Source: JAQUSX01 sp035446985
GTDB taxonomy: Bacteria > Bacillota > Clostridia > Christensenellales > CAG-314
Reading direction: 5' to 3'
DNA: 64,000 bases
Assembly (NCBI GenBank): GCA_035446985.1
Contig: DAOTGG010000002.1
Span: 10,491 to 74,490, forward strand
Part shown: positions 16,282-24,621 of the stretch, piece after piece
How positions within the stretch are numbered: the first letter of the stretch is position 1
Layout: every line of letters begins with the position of its first letter
Position numbers and translations under genes: made by a program
Notes under the pieces: generated by a model
Databases searched by the model: none
What the model was told of the DNA's origin: nothing
What the model saw: the letters and a program-made list of their open reading frames with translations, nothing else

Positions 16282-17670
16282 TTATTTTTTTGTGATTAAC
16301 TGACCGTCTTTGGTATCTTTGACCGCATAACCTTTTTCGTCAAGCAAGTCGCGCAATTCGTCGGATAATTTCCAGTTTTTTTCCACTCTTGCTGTCGCGC
16401 GTTTTTCCGCAATTAACGCGATTTCGTCGGGCAATTTTGCCGATTCTTCTTTTTTCGGTTCAAACTCACTTAACTCTAAACCAAAAACTTTATCCATTTT
16501 TAATGCGAGTTCATAAATATCTTTGCTTTTGTCTTCCTTCAGCATAGTCCACAGCACACCTAAAGCCAGCGGTATATTAAGGTCGTCGTTGATAGCTTTT
16601 TCAAATTCCGCCAGATATTTTTTCGTAACCTTTTCATCGGTTTTCGTTTGACTGCCTTTATGCTGCAAAAGCAGTCCGCCCAGTCTTTCATAAGCCGTTT
16701 TCGCCCCGTCCATTGCCTCGAATGTGAAGTTGATTTTTTGTCTGTATTGAACGTTTAGGCAAAAGTATCGGCACACCATAGGCGAATAGCCTTTTTCCAT
16801 TAGTTCGGTAAGAGTAAAAGCGTTGCCGAGCGATTTACTCATTTTGCCGCCGTCGTAAAGCATAAACTCATTGTGCATCCAATAGTCCGCCATTTTGCAG
16901 CCGTTGGCGCATTCGCTTTGCGCTATTTCGTTTTCGTGGTGAATGGGAATATGGTCAACGCCGCCCGTGTGAATGTCAAAAGTTTTGCCTAAGTATTTTC
17001 CGCTCATTACGCTACACTCGATATGCCAGCCCGGAAAACCTTTGCCCCACGGACTGTCCCATTGCATTATGTGGTTAGGCTCGGCTTTTTTCCACAGCGC
17101 AAAATCTATCGGATTGCGCTTGTTTTCATTTACTTCCACGCGCGCGCCGTGCATCTGGTCGTCAAGTTTTATTCGCGACAATTTGCCGTAATTGGGAAAC
17201 TTATCAACGGAAAAATATATTCCGTCGGGCGTTTCGTAAGCATAACCTTTTTCCAGTAGCGTTTCCACCATACTTATCATTTCGGGAATATTATCGGTCG
17301 CTTTCGGCGTTATGGTCGGACATTTAATGTTAAGACTGTCTAGGTCGTTAAAAAACTGTTTTGTGTAATATTCGGCTATTTCATAAGGCGATTTATTTTC
17401 TTCGCGCGCGGATTTTGTCATCTTGTCCTCGCCTTCGTCGGCGTCGGAAAGCAGATGTCCCACGTCTGTGATATTCATGACCGACTTTACTTTATAACCG
17501 TCATATTCCAACACTCTGCGTAAACAGTCCATAAAAACGTAGGCGCGCATATTGCCGAAATGCGCGTACTTATATACGGTAGGACCGCAAGTGTACATCG
17601 ACACCGTTCCTTCCTTTATGGGCAAAAATTCTTCTTTTTTACGCGTAAGAGTGTTAAAAAACCTTATCAT
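16282..17670 (-). CDS. cysS: Cysteinyl-tRNA synthetase
   Basis: Class I aminoacyl-tRNA synthetase that charges tRNA-Cys. At 462 residues it is of normal length. The HIGH signature appears as HFGN (YAHFGNMRAYVFMD), the KMSKS loop as KMSKSLGN, and the zinc ligands as CGPTVY, WHIECS and the VDHIPIHHENEIAQSE segment. The DALR and C-terminal anticodon-binding parts are present. The SD GAGGTC precedes the ATG. It is divergent from serS; the 185 nt between them show the serS promoter but no T-box leader for either gene. Confidence 0.97.
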   Translation of the reverse strand: MIRFFNTLTRKKEEFLPIKEGTVSMYTCGPTVYKYAHFGNMRAYVFMDCLRRVLEYDGYKVKSVMNITDVGHLLSDADEGEDKMTKSAREENKSPYEIAEYYTKQFFNDLDSLNIKCPTITPKATDNIPEMISMVETLLEKGYAYETPDGIYFSVDKFPNYGKLSRIKLDDQMHGARVEVNENKRNPIDFALWKKAEPNHIMQWDSPWGKGFPGWHIECSVMSGKYLGKTFDIHTGGVDHIPIHHENEIAQSECANGCKMADYWMHNEFMLYDGGKMSKSLGNAFTLTELMEKGYSPMVCRYFCLNVQYRQKINFTFEAMDGAKTAYERLGGLLLQHKGSQTKTDEKVTKKYLAEFEKAINDDLNIPLALGVLWTMLKEDKSKDIYELALKMDKVFGLELSEFEPKKEESAKLPDEIALIAEKRATARVEKNWKLSDELRDLLDEKGYAVKDTKDGQLITKK

Positions 17671-17786
17671 ACCTATGGACCTCGCTAATTATTACTTGCA
17701 TTTTACTTTTTTTTGCCGTTTTCGTCAAGTTTAATCAATTAAGCGGTTAAAAAAAGACTGTCAAAATAAATTGATAATTATTTTAA

Positions 17787-17815
17787 TTGTTAAAAATGTT
17801 TTTATGTGGTAAAAT
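17787..17815 (+). promoter_or_regulatory. Sigma-A promoter for serS
   Basis: TTGTTA (17787-17792), 17-nt spacer, TAAAAT (17810-17815) with extended TGG. The leader is only about 35 nt, too short for a T-box. Confidence 0.78.
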
Positions 17816-17855
17816 AGTCAAATATAAGAAAGAACGTTAATACCGAGGGTGAAAA

Positions 17856-19133
17856 ATGTTAGACATCAAACGCATTATTGAGAATACTGCCGAAGTTGAA
17901 AAGGCTTTGAAAAAACGCGGCGAATATTCTTTGACAAAAATTGTGGATCTCGACAAAACAAGACGTAGTATTATCGCCAAAGTCGAGTCAAAAAAAGCTG
18001 AACGCAATATCGTTACGCAGGAAATCGCAAGATTAAAACGCGAAAAAATAGACGCTTCAAGCTTGATCGGCGAAATGGGTCTGCTTGCCGATGAAATCAA
18101 AAACCTTGATGCAGAGTTAGGTCAAACAGAAAACGAGCTTAATACCGTTTTGGCTTCACTACCCAATATTCCCGACGACGACCTATTAGCAGGCGGAAAA
18201 GAAAACAACGAAGTGCTTGAATATTTCGGCGTAAAACCATCCTTTGACTTTGATTTTCAAAATCATTACGACCTTTGCGTAAAAAACGGAATGATTGATT
18301 ACGAGCGCGGCGTAAAACTTGGCGGAAACGGCTACTGGCTGTACCGCGGAGTTGGAGCTGAGCTTGAATGGGCGTTACTAAATTATTTTGTGTCAGAACA
18401 TCTTAAAGACGGATACGAATTTATTTTGCCGCCGCATATGCTCAATTACCGTTGCGGATACGGCGCGGGACAATTCCCGAAATTCGCCGACGAAGTTTAC
18501 TGGATAAAAGCCGACGAGGGCGAGAATACTCAGTTTATGCTCCCCACCGCCGAAACGGCTTTGGTCAATATTTTTTCAAACGAAATTTTGTCTGAAAAAC
18601 AGTTGCCGACAAAACTTTTTGCTTATACGCCCTGCTATCGTAAAGAAGCGGGAAGTTATCGCAGCGAAGAACGCGGTATGATAAGAGGTCACCAGTTTAA
18701 TAAAGTAGAAATGGTTCAGATAGCTCATCCCGACCACAGCGCGGAAAGTTTTGCAGAACTACTCCGAAAAGCGCGTTCACTTGTCGAAGGACTGGGATTG
18801 CATTACCGTCTGTCTAAGCTTGCCGCGGGAGACGTTTCCGCAAGTATGGCTCGCACGTACGATATCGAAGTATGGCTGCCCAGTATGGGTATATATAAGG
18901 AAGTAAGCTCGGTTTCCAACAGCAACGATTATCAGGCGCGCAGAAACAATACCCGTTTCCGCGATGAAGAAACAGGCAAAACCCGTTTCGTTCATACGCT
19001 TAACGGCAGCGGTCTTGCTACAAGCCGAATAATCCCTGCCATAGTCGAGCAATATCAAAACGCCGACGGCAGTATACGCATACCAGAAGTTTTGCAAAAA
19101 TATCTCGGCAAAACGGTGATAAAAGCAAAATAA
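17856..19133 (+). CDS. serS: Seryl-tRNA synthetase
   Basis: Class II synthetase that charges tRNA-Ser (and tRNA-Sec where present). The 425-residue protein has the N-terminal antiparallel coiled-coil arm (about 25-105) that grips the tRNA long variable arm. Motif 2 (CYRKEAGSYRSEERGMIRGHQF, described by its ends) and motif 3 (LNGSGLATSRIIPAIVEQYQ, same note) of the catalytic core follow. SD GAGGGTG lies about 5 nt before the ATG. It is monocistronic, with a promoter just upstream and a terminator just downstream. Confidence 0.97.
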   Translation: MLDIKRIIENTAEVEKALKKRGEYSLTKIVDLDKTRRSIIAKVESKKAERNIVTQEIARLKREKIDASSLIGEMGLLADEIKNLDAELGQTENELNTVLASLPNIPDDDLLAGGKENNEVLEYFGVKPSFDFDFQNHYDLCVKNGMIDYERGVKLGGNGYWLYRGVGAELEWALLNYFVSEHLKDGYEFILPPHMLNYRCGYGAGQFPKFADEVYWIKADEGENTQFMLPTAETALVNIFSNEILSEKQLPTKLFAYTPCYRKEAGSYRSEERGMIRGHQFNKVEMVQIAHPDHSAESFAELLRKARSLVEGLGLHYRLSKLAAGDVSASMARTYDIEVWLPSMGIYKEVSSVSNSNDYQARRNNTRFRDEETGKTRFVHTLNGSGLATSRIIPAIVEQYQNADGSIRIPEVLQKYLGKTVIKAK

Positions 19134-19167
19134 ATTAAATTAAATTTTTATGAAATCAATTTTAAAG

Positions 19168-19190
19168 AGACCGATATTTCGGTCTTTTTT
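19168..19190 (+). terminator. Intrinsic terminator of serS
   Basis: AGACCGA (19168-19174) pairs with TCGGTCT (19179-19185), then a T run. Confidence 0.88.
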
Positions 19191-19375
19191 CCGTATTTAC
19201 GGGTTTTTTTATTCGCATTTTAAAATTATATTTCTAATCATATTGATTAAAACACGTTTATTAGTTTTCTATTTTTCTTAACTGATTATCGTCAGTATAT
19301 CTCTTAATATCAAAATGTTTATCAATCATAAAATTAATATATTTTAGCTTTCATAGCAGCTGCAAAAATTGTATA

Positions 19376-19404
19376 TTGACTTTGAGTATAAAATATTATA
19401 ATAT
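19376..19404 (+). promoter_or_regulatory. Promoter of the tandem lipoprotein locus
   Basis: TTGACT (19376-19381), 17-nt spacer, TAATAT (19399-19404); a TATAAT two bases earlier gives a 15-nt spacer. It lies about 40 nt before the first lipoprotein gene. The stretch 19191-19375 is AT-rich with nothing else that I can see. Confidence 0.6.
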
Positions 19405-19443
19405 CTAGTATATAATAAGTATAAAAAATTAAGGACGCTAAAT

Positions 19444-20229
19444 ATGAGTAAAAATATTAAAACGATTTGCTTTGTTCTCGTTGCGGTTTTGCTGTCGACG
19501 AGTCTATTCGGCTGCGCGCCAGAGCAGGAATGGACGGACGAAAACGTAATTTTTACGTACGATGATAACGGCGACGTAACAATTTTTTTCCCCGACAATT
19601 TTGTGTACCCAAAATATCCTATAGCTTGGACTATTGAATTCAATGTCCGTGAATATCCTTATTTAGCCGACTTTTATGAGTGGCTTGATTTAACACTTGA
19701 ACAGAATAATTTCGGTTCTGTTTACCTAATAAAAGTAATTAAGATGCTCACCGTCAAGGAAGCAGAAAAATTAGACGCATACATGTATCCTATGAGCAGT
19801 TATTCGACTTATTATGAAGTAGCAGTTATTTATGATTATTTAAATGAGAAAGAAATTAACCAAACACATTATTTTAGATTTGCTCGTGGAACTGCTGAAA
19901 ACCAAAGAAAAGGATTACCCCCTTTTCAAAACGGCGATACATTTATATCAATTTGCGACTCCATTGACTATAGAATTCTTAGCTGTATAGTTATGGAACC
20001 TTTTTATATTTTAGATGAGGAAATCAGCAACGATACTTTCGTATATAAAATGAGTAGAACAAGCCTAGATATGGCAGACATCGCAATTGAGCTTTTGGAA
20101 GAAGAAAAAATAATAGAATCCGCTTATAAAAAAAATCCAAGAACATTTTCTCAAAAGTTTAAACTCGGCGATTTGATCAATTTTATAAGGACTGCTTTGG
20201 AGGAACGGGGGTATGAAATACAAAAATAA
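19444..20229 (+). CDS. Putative lipoprotein, first of three tandem paralogues
   Basis: A 261-residue secreted protein that I do not recognise. It has a Lys-bearing signal peptide and a lipobox ending LFGC (about residue 24), so it should be lipid-anchored on the outer face of the membrane. Shared features with its two neighbours are the TYDDNGD segment just after the Cys, a LYLIKVIKxLT-like strand (here VYLIKVIKMLT), a VIYDYLxEKEIN motif, a KFRLGDLI-like motif (here KFKLGDLINFI) and the C-terminal ending ALEERGYEIQK. SD AAGGA precedes the ATG. Its N-terminal leader and upstream sequence differ from the other two copies, so it may be the ancestral copy. Confidence 0.8.
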   Translation: MSKNIKTICFVLVAVLLSTSLFGCAPEQEWTDENVIFTYDDNGDVTIFFPDNFVYPKYPIAWTIEFNVREYPYLADFYEWLDLTLEQNNFGSVYLIKVIKMLTVKEAEKLDAYMYPMSSYSTYYEVAVIYDYLNEKEINQTHYFRFARGTAENQRKGLPPFQNGDTFISICDSIDYRILSCIVMEPFYILDEEISNDTFVYKMSRTSLDMADIAIELLEEEKIIESAYKKNPRTFSQKFKLGDLINFIRTALEERGYEIQK

Positions 20230-20395
20230 AAAGTTTTTTTCATCCCTCTTTTACATAAGAAAGCAAAATATCTAATTTTTTAGTATCTTTTCCATATTGT
20301 TGTTTGTCTAAGATATTGATTTTAGAAAGCAATATAAATAGTTTTTTTGTGTAAGGAGTTTATGTATGAAATTAAAATTTAAAATTATCTGCGTT
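20197..20395 (+). repeat. Direct repeat (first copy) between lipoprotein genes
   Basis: About 200 bp, nearly identical to 21124-21323. It spans the last codons of one lipoprotein gene, the whole intergenic region with the SD (AAGGAG) and the first codons of the next. It marks the boundary of a tandem duplication of about 928 bp. Confidence 0.92.
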
Positions 20396-21157
20396 TGTCT
20401 CGCGGCGGTTTTGCTGTGGACGTGTCTATTCGGCTGCGCCAATAAAACGCTTTGGAGCAAAGATTACGTCGATATTACATACGATGACAATGGCGACCCT
20501 ATTATTAATTTTTCTGACAATCTTTGTTACGCTAGCCAAAACACGCAAGATGTACACTTTTTTACATGCGCACTTTATTCAATAAATTTTCAACAATCTT
20601 TAGATGCTAGTATAGGTCAAGGATATATGGATTCATTATATCTTGTAAAAATAATTAGACGTCTTACTGAGGACGAGGCAAAAGCAAATGGTTTTTTCCC
20701 GAATGAAAGTTTTTGGAAATATAATAACTCCACTTTTTATGAGGCTGTTATTGTTTACGATTATCTGCGCGAAAAAGAAATAAACGAAGTAATATACTAT
20801 GCTAGCTATGGAAAAGTAGATTGTCAAGTAGATGGATTACCGCCTTATTCTTCAGGAGACTGTTTTATAACTTTTATTCATAGAGGAATGATATATCCAT
20901 ATATCGCGGGCGGGGTGGTAATAGTCGTTTACCCCGAAAATAATAAAGAAATAACAATGGATACAAGCGTATATACTTTGATCGGCGTTGATAAGAATTT
21001 ATCGTCTATCGAGCTAGAAATTTCAGACGAAGAAAAAATATGTCAAAGCGAATTTGAGAAAAATCCGCGTATTTATTATCAAAAATTTCGTTTGGGAGAC
21101 TTGATTGAATTTATAAAACTAAACTTGGAGGAACGGGGGTATGAAATACAAAAATAA
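20366..21157 (+). CDS. Putative lipoprotein, second of three tandem paralogues
   Basis: A 263-residue paralogue of the genes on either side, with the same signal peptide and a lipobox LFGCANK. Over its first 55 residues it is almost identical to the third copy (WSKDYVDITYDDNGDPIINFSDN against WSEDYVD and so on), while the middle diverges strongly. The C terminus again ends in NLEERGYEIQK. Strong conservation of both ends and divergence of the centre suggest a variable central surface on a common scaffold, or simple relaxed evolution after duplication. Function unknown. Confidence 0.8.
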   Translation: MKLKFKIICVCLAAVLLWTCLFGCANKTLWSKDYVDITYDDNGDPIINFSDNLCYASQNTQDVHFFTCALYSINFQQSLDASIGQGYMDSLYLVKIIRRLTEDEAKANGFFPNESFWKYNNSTFYEAVIVYDYLREKEINEVIYYASYGKVDCQVDGLPPYSSGDCFITFIHRGMIYPYIAGGVVIVVYPENNKEITMDTSVYTLIGVDKNLSSIELEISDEEKICQSEFEKNPRIYYQKFRLGDLIEFIKLNLEERGYEIQK

Positions 21158-21323
21158 AAAGTTTTTTTCATCCCTCTTTTACATAAGAAAGCAAAATATC
21201 TAATTTTTTAGTATCTTTTCCATATTGTTGTTTGTCTAAGATATTGATTTTAGAAAGCAATATAAATAGTTTTTTTGTGTAAGGAGTTTATGTATGAAAT
21301 TAAAATTTAAAATTATCTGCATT
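21124..21323 (+). repeat. Direct repeat (second copy) between lipoprotein genes
   Basis: Second copy of the repeat at 20197-20395. A third, shorter and more diverged copy of the 3' part (gene end plus about 60 nt) follows the third gene at about 22047-22130. Confidence 0.92.
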
Positions 21324-22076
21324 TGTTTAGCAGCGATTTTGCTGTCAATGTGTCTATTCGGCTGCGTCAATAAACCGCTTTGGAGCGAAGATTACGTCGA
21401 TATTACATACGATGACAATGGCGACCCTATCATTAATTTTTCGGACAACTTGACTTATACGCCGTATGAAGGTGAGCTAGGCTTTGCAAAATATAACATA
21501 GGTCCGCGTTCCGAATTTTCTCAAGATTTGGACGCTGTGCTTTCGGTCAATGCATTTCAGTCACTGTATTTAATTAAAGTCATAAAACGATATACACAAG
21601 AAGAAGCCGAAAAGTTGGATATTTATATTGATGAATACCCATATAATGAAACTGGATATTATGATGTAGTTTTGGTATATGATTTTTTAAAAAATGAAGA
21701 GGTTAACGAATCTGTTATATTTGCTGGATCAAGATCAATAGATCAGCAAACTTATGGAAAACCCTCTCTATCAGTTGGTGATTGTTGGATAGGCATAGTT
21801 ATAGAACATCCCAACATTAAAAATTTATATAGTTTTTCTTCATTAGGTTCTTATGTTAAAAATCAAGAAAATATATCGCAGGACACGTTTGTGTATGCAT
21901 GGCTATATGACGACGAATTAGAGTGCATAGAGCTTGAACTAGCCGATGAAGAAAAAATTATCGAAGGTGAATTTAAAGATAATCCTTTACAAGTTAAACA
22001 AAAATTCCGTCTCGGTGACATTGTAAATTTTTTATTAAACGCTTTGGAGGAACGGGGGTATGAAATACAAAAGTAA
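21294..22076 (+). CDS. Putative lipoprotein, third of three tandem paralogues
   Basis: A 260-residue paralogue with lipobox LFGCVNK and the same framing motifs (TYDDNGDPIINFSDN, LYLIKVIKRYT, LVYDFLKNEEVNES, KFRLGDIVNFL, ALEERGYEIQK). The SD AAGGAG and start context are identical to the second copy. It ends the cassette; an intrinsic terminator follows about 135 nt downstream. Confidence 0.8.
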   Translation: MKLKFKIICICLAAILLSMCLFGCVNKPLWSEDYVDITYDDNGDPIINFSDNLTYTPYEGELGFAKYNIGPRSEFSQDLDAVLSVNAFQSLYLIKVIKRYTQEEAEKLDIYIDEYPYNETGYYDVVLVYDFLKNEEVNESVIFAGSRSIDQQTYGKPSLSVGDCWIGIVIEHPNIKNLYSFSSLGSYVKNQENISQDTFVYAWLYDDELECIELELADEEKIIEGEFKDNPLQVKQKFRLGDIVNFLLNALEERGYEIQK

Positions 22077-22210
22077 AAAGTTTTTTTCATCTCTCTTTTA
22101 CATAAGTAATTAAAACATCTTATTTTTAGTATCATTTTTTAATTTTGCCGAATTTTGTCGCAATATAGATTATCAGCATATAAAGCAATAAAAAAGTTAG
22201 TATAATATAC

Positions 22211-22245
22211 AAAAGACGGTTGATAACTACAAACCGTCTTTTTAA
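22211..22245 (+). terminator. Intrinsic terminator of the lipoprotein cassette
   Basis: Eleven-base perfect stem (22211-22221 with 22232-22242) and a T tract. It lies between the cassette and the convergent HTH gene and may serve both. Confidence 0.82.
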
Positions 22246-22279
22246 TTATTTAATTAAATTTTCATAAAAACACAAAGTT

Positions 22280-22933
22280 TTATTCTATTATTTCTTCCTT
22301 TTTTTCTTCATTTATAACAGGCTCGGCGCGGCGGATTTTGTGAAGCAGATCCCGCAGGAAAAACCACATTATAGCCAATATTTGCAATGTGCCGCTTATT
22401 AAAAAGATTACCCATATTTTGTCCACCGAGATGGAAAAAGTTAGATATATGGACGCTGACAAGCTCCAAATAATAATGGAAGAAACGATCCCTGTCAGCA
22501 CTCTTTTTGCCCATATCGCGCTAAAAACTACAAGGACGATCGCCGCGGCGGGTATGGCGTACACAAAAGTCATCCACAGATTTGGAAGGTCGGTAAACAA
22601 AGTCAATGCTACGAAAACTATCACGGCAACGAGCCAAACTATACCCGCAGATAAAAGCGATATAAGCAATTTTCCGCGCTTTTCAAAAGGCGTCCTTTTT
22701 TTCTTTGAAGCGTTCATCAGATCGTTTATGCTTACGTGATAAAGGCGCGCGATCTGATACAACACGTACAAATCGGGCAATCCCTCGCCCCGTTCCCATT
22801 TTGAAACGGATTTGTCAGAGTAATTCAGCGCTTCTGCTACTTGTAACTGCGTCATATCCGCAAGGTTGCGGTAAAATACCAAATTACCCGCAACAGTAGA
22901 TTTAAAATCTTTTTCGCTCATTTTTTCATTCAT
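22280..22933 (-). CDS. XRE-family HTH regulator with membrane domain
   Basis: An N-terminal Cro/C1-type helix-turn-helix (about residues 10-70: NLVFYRNLADMTQLQVAEALNYSDKSVSKWERGEGLP, ends given) is fused to about four hydrophobic helices (about 88-195) and a charged tail ending in a run of Glu/Lys. Such proteins are membrane-tethered transcription regulators; the signal and target are unknown. I start it at the ATG at 22933. The upstream TTG in the same frame is part of the -35 box of a consensus promoter whose -10 lies 7 nt before this ATG, so translation cannot begin there. There is no Shine-Dalgarno sequence. A second in-frame ATG lies at 22921. Confidence 0.85.
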   Translation of the reverse strand: MNEKMSEKDFKSTVAGNLVFYRNLADMTQLQVAEALNYSDKSVSKWERGEGLPDLYVLYQIARLYHVSINDLMNASKKKRTPFEKRGKLLISLLSAGIVWLVAVIVFVALTLFTDLPNLWMTFVYAIPAAAIVLVVFSAIWAKRVLTGIVSSIIIWSLSASIYLTFSISVDKIWVIFLISGTLQILAIMWFFLRDLLHKIRRAEPVINEEKKEEIIE

Positions 22934-22940
22934 AAACTGT

Positions 22941-22969
22941 ATTATATTACATTTAATCTTTATTGTCAA
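22941..22969 (-). promoter_or_regulatory. Consensus sigma-A promoter giving a leaderless mRNA
   Basis: On the minus strand TTGACA (22964-22969), exactly 17 nt, TATAAT (22941-22946): a perfect consensus. Only 7 nt (ACAGTTT) separate the -10 from the ATG at 22933, so transcription should start at the A of the start codon. Confidence 0.88.
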
Positions 22970-23085
22970 TACTCATAAAAGGACTCTCTACCCCAAGTAG
23001 ACCAAAAAAATGCTCACTCTACTAAATTCGACAAAAAAATATACACTCAAAAAGTTTTTGTAGGCGTCTTAACAGGTTTAATAGG

Positions 23086-23114
23086 TTGAAAAATAACATA
23101 TCTTTTGATAAATT
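23086..23114 (+). promoter_or_regulatory. Sigma-A promoter for degV
   Basis: TTGAAA (23086-23091), 17-nt spacer, TAAATT (23109-23114) with extended TGA. Confidence 0.65.
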
Positions 23115-23144
23115 AGTACCAAACAAATAAAAGGAGACAATTAT

Positions 23145-24011
23145 ATGAGTTACAAGATCGTTACGGATTCATGCGCAAATCTCCCCGACGAAATTTATGA
23201 CAATCTCGACATACAAGTCATTGGCATGGAATTCATAATCGACGGCGAACCGCATCTTAGTTACGTTAAAGGCAGAGATAATAATCTACAAAAATACTAT
23301 AAGCTATTAAGAGAAGACACGGTCATTACTACGACATGCATAAATAAAGAAACATACACGAAATTCTTTGAAAAGATTTTGGAAACGGACGACGTACTCT
23401 ATCTCGGTTTTTCGTCGGGGCTTTCGCTTAGTTACGGCAACTGTTTAGTAGCAGCCGAAGAACTACGGGCAAAATACCCAAACAGCAAAATATATACTGT
23501 TGACACCCTTGCAGCGAGCATGGGACAGGGTATGATAGTGCATAGAGCCGCTGAACTCAAAAATCAAGGCAAAAATATTGAAGAAGTCCGCGACTGGGTA
23601 GAAGCTAACAAACTGAAAATTTGCCATTGGTTTACCGTAGAAGATTTGAAATATCTTTATCGCGGCGGCAGAGTAAGCAAAATAGGGTTTATCTTGGGCA
23701 AAATCACTCAAATAAAACCCGTGTTATTTACTGACAACGCAGGTCACCTTATACCCGTTCAAAAAGTTATCGGACGCCGCAAATCTCTGGAAGTTATGGC
23801 AGAAAAAATAGTTACAACAATCGTTAACCCGTCAGAGCAAACCGTCTTTATTTCTCACGGCGATTGCATAGAAGACGCGCAAAAATTGGCAGACCTGGTA
23901 GCGCAGAAAATCAAAGTAAAAGGCTTTTTGATAAATCAAATAGACCCTGTCATAGGCTGCCATTCAGGACCGGGAACTTTGGCTATATTCTTTGCCGCAG
24001 CAAAAAGATAA
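23145..24011 (+). CDS. DegV family fatty-acid-binding protein
   Basis: A 288-residue cytosolic DegV protein. The family binds a single fatty acid, and some members act with fatty acid kinase to supply acyl phosphate for phospholipid synthesis. The family-typical opening (YKIVTDSCANLPDE), the central SSGLSLSYGNC and YTVDTLAASMGQG segments, RGGRVSKIGFILGKI and the C-terminal GPGTLAIFF are all present. SD AAAGGAG precedes the ATG. It is a single gene with its own promoter and terminator. Which acyl chain or partner it serves cannot be read. Confidence 0.93.
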   Translation: MSYKIVTDSCANLPDEIYDNLDIQVIGMEFIIDGEPHLSYVKGRDNNLQKYYKLLREDTVITTTCINKETYTKFFEKILETDDVLYLGFSSGLSLSYGNCLVAAEELRAKYPNSKIYTVDTLAASMGQGMIVHRAAELKNQGKNIEEVRDWVEANKLKICHWFTVEDLKYLYRGGRVSKIGFILGKITQIKPVLFTDNAGHLIPVQKVIGRRKSLEVMAEKIVTTIVNPSEQTVFISHGDCIEDAQKLADLVAQKIKVKGFLINQIDPVIGCHSGPGTLAIFFAAAKR

Positions 24012-24100
24012 CAGTTGCCTTCAGATTAAAAAAATATCGCAGAACAAAATACTCCCCTTCCACCTATTAAAATCGTTTAATTAGAGACTAAAAAACACTA

Positions 24101-24154
24101 AAAAAGACTGCCTAGATAATGCGTTTTATAAACGCTAAAAAGCGGTCTTTTTAT
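24101..24154 (+). terminator. Nested hairpin terminator after degV
   Basis: AAAAAGAC-TGC pairs with GC-GTCTTTTT around an inner GCGTTT/AAACGC hairpin, ending in a T run. Confidence 0.72.
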
Positions 24155-24240
24155 TTATTGAAAATTTGTACAAAAAAGAAATACCTCTATTTAACTTAAT
24201 AAAAGCTAAGTCTACTGCCAGTGGAGAGGCAAAAAATCAA

Positions 24241-24268
24241 CTCTACTTCAATTTTTTTTTAAGTAGAG
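24241..24268. repeat. Perfect 8-bp inverted repeat
   Basis: CTCTACTT (24241-24248) and AAGTAGAG (24261-24268), with a T-rich loop. It lies upstream of the candidate small RNA promoter in the 610-nt gene-free stretch after degV. Confidence 0.5.
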
Positions 24269-24288
24269 GGTGCAAAAAAAATAGTAGG

Positions 24289-24317
24289 TTGCATATTGAT
24301 AATTCCTTTGTTACAAT
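24289..24317 (+). promoter_or_regulatory. Promoter of the candidate small RNA
   Basis: TTGCAT (24289-24294), 17-nt spacer, TACAAT (24312-24317). Confidence 0.6.
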
Positions 24318-24323
24318 ATTGTC

Positions 24324-24434
24324 GAAGCAAAAATCCTCCTCAAAGTTTTTTTGTTTCCTACGCGAAATATTATCGCGATCCTAAATAACTACAAGACGGC
24401 TTGGCATTTGTTATGAACGCCAAGCCGTTTTGTT
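24324..24434 (+). ncRNA. Candidate small regulatory RNA, about 110 nt
   Basis: Bounded by a sigma-A-type promoter (24289-24317) and a strong intrinsic terminator (10-bp stem 24396-24405 with 24419-24428, then T-rich). It contains no open reading frame with a ribosome binding site. Between start and terminator lie an unpaired CCTCCT (24335-24340), complementary to Shine-Dalgarno sequences, and a CGCGA/TCGCG hairpin (24361-24377). This is the layout of base-pairing small RNAs in Firmicutes that block ribosome binding. It does not match 6S, 4.5S, tmRNA or RNase P. Targets cannot be named. It could instead be the leader or tail of an unrecognised transcript. Confidence 0.5.
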
Positions 24435-24621
24435 TTATATTATTCTACTTTTATATCTTGCTCTTATTTTAATCGCCGATTTACATTATTCAAAAATCAA
24501 TATTAAACTTATTTTAGTTCTCTCTATTCTACGTTATTTTTTTATTGTCTATAAAAATTTCAATCGTCTATCAAATTTTTTAACTTATTCTCGACAATAG
24601 CTAGTTATTAATTGGTGTTAC

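Noticed and set aside
17671..17855. Possible T-box leader for serS or cysS
   Set aside because: The gap is only 185 nt, the serS leader about 35 nt, and no T-box sequence or specifier structure is visible.
24166..24384. A 72-residue plus-strand reading frame in the gap after degV
   Set aside because: It starts at a TTG without a ribosome binding site, shows no family pattern, and overlaps a hairpin and a promoter; the region is better explained as a non-coding gap with a candidate small RNA.
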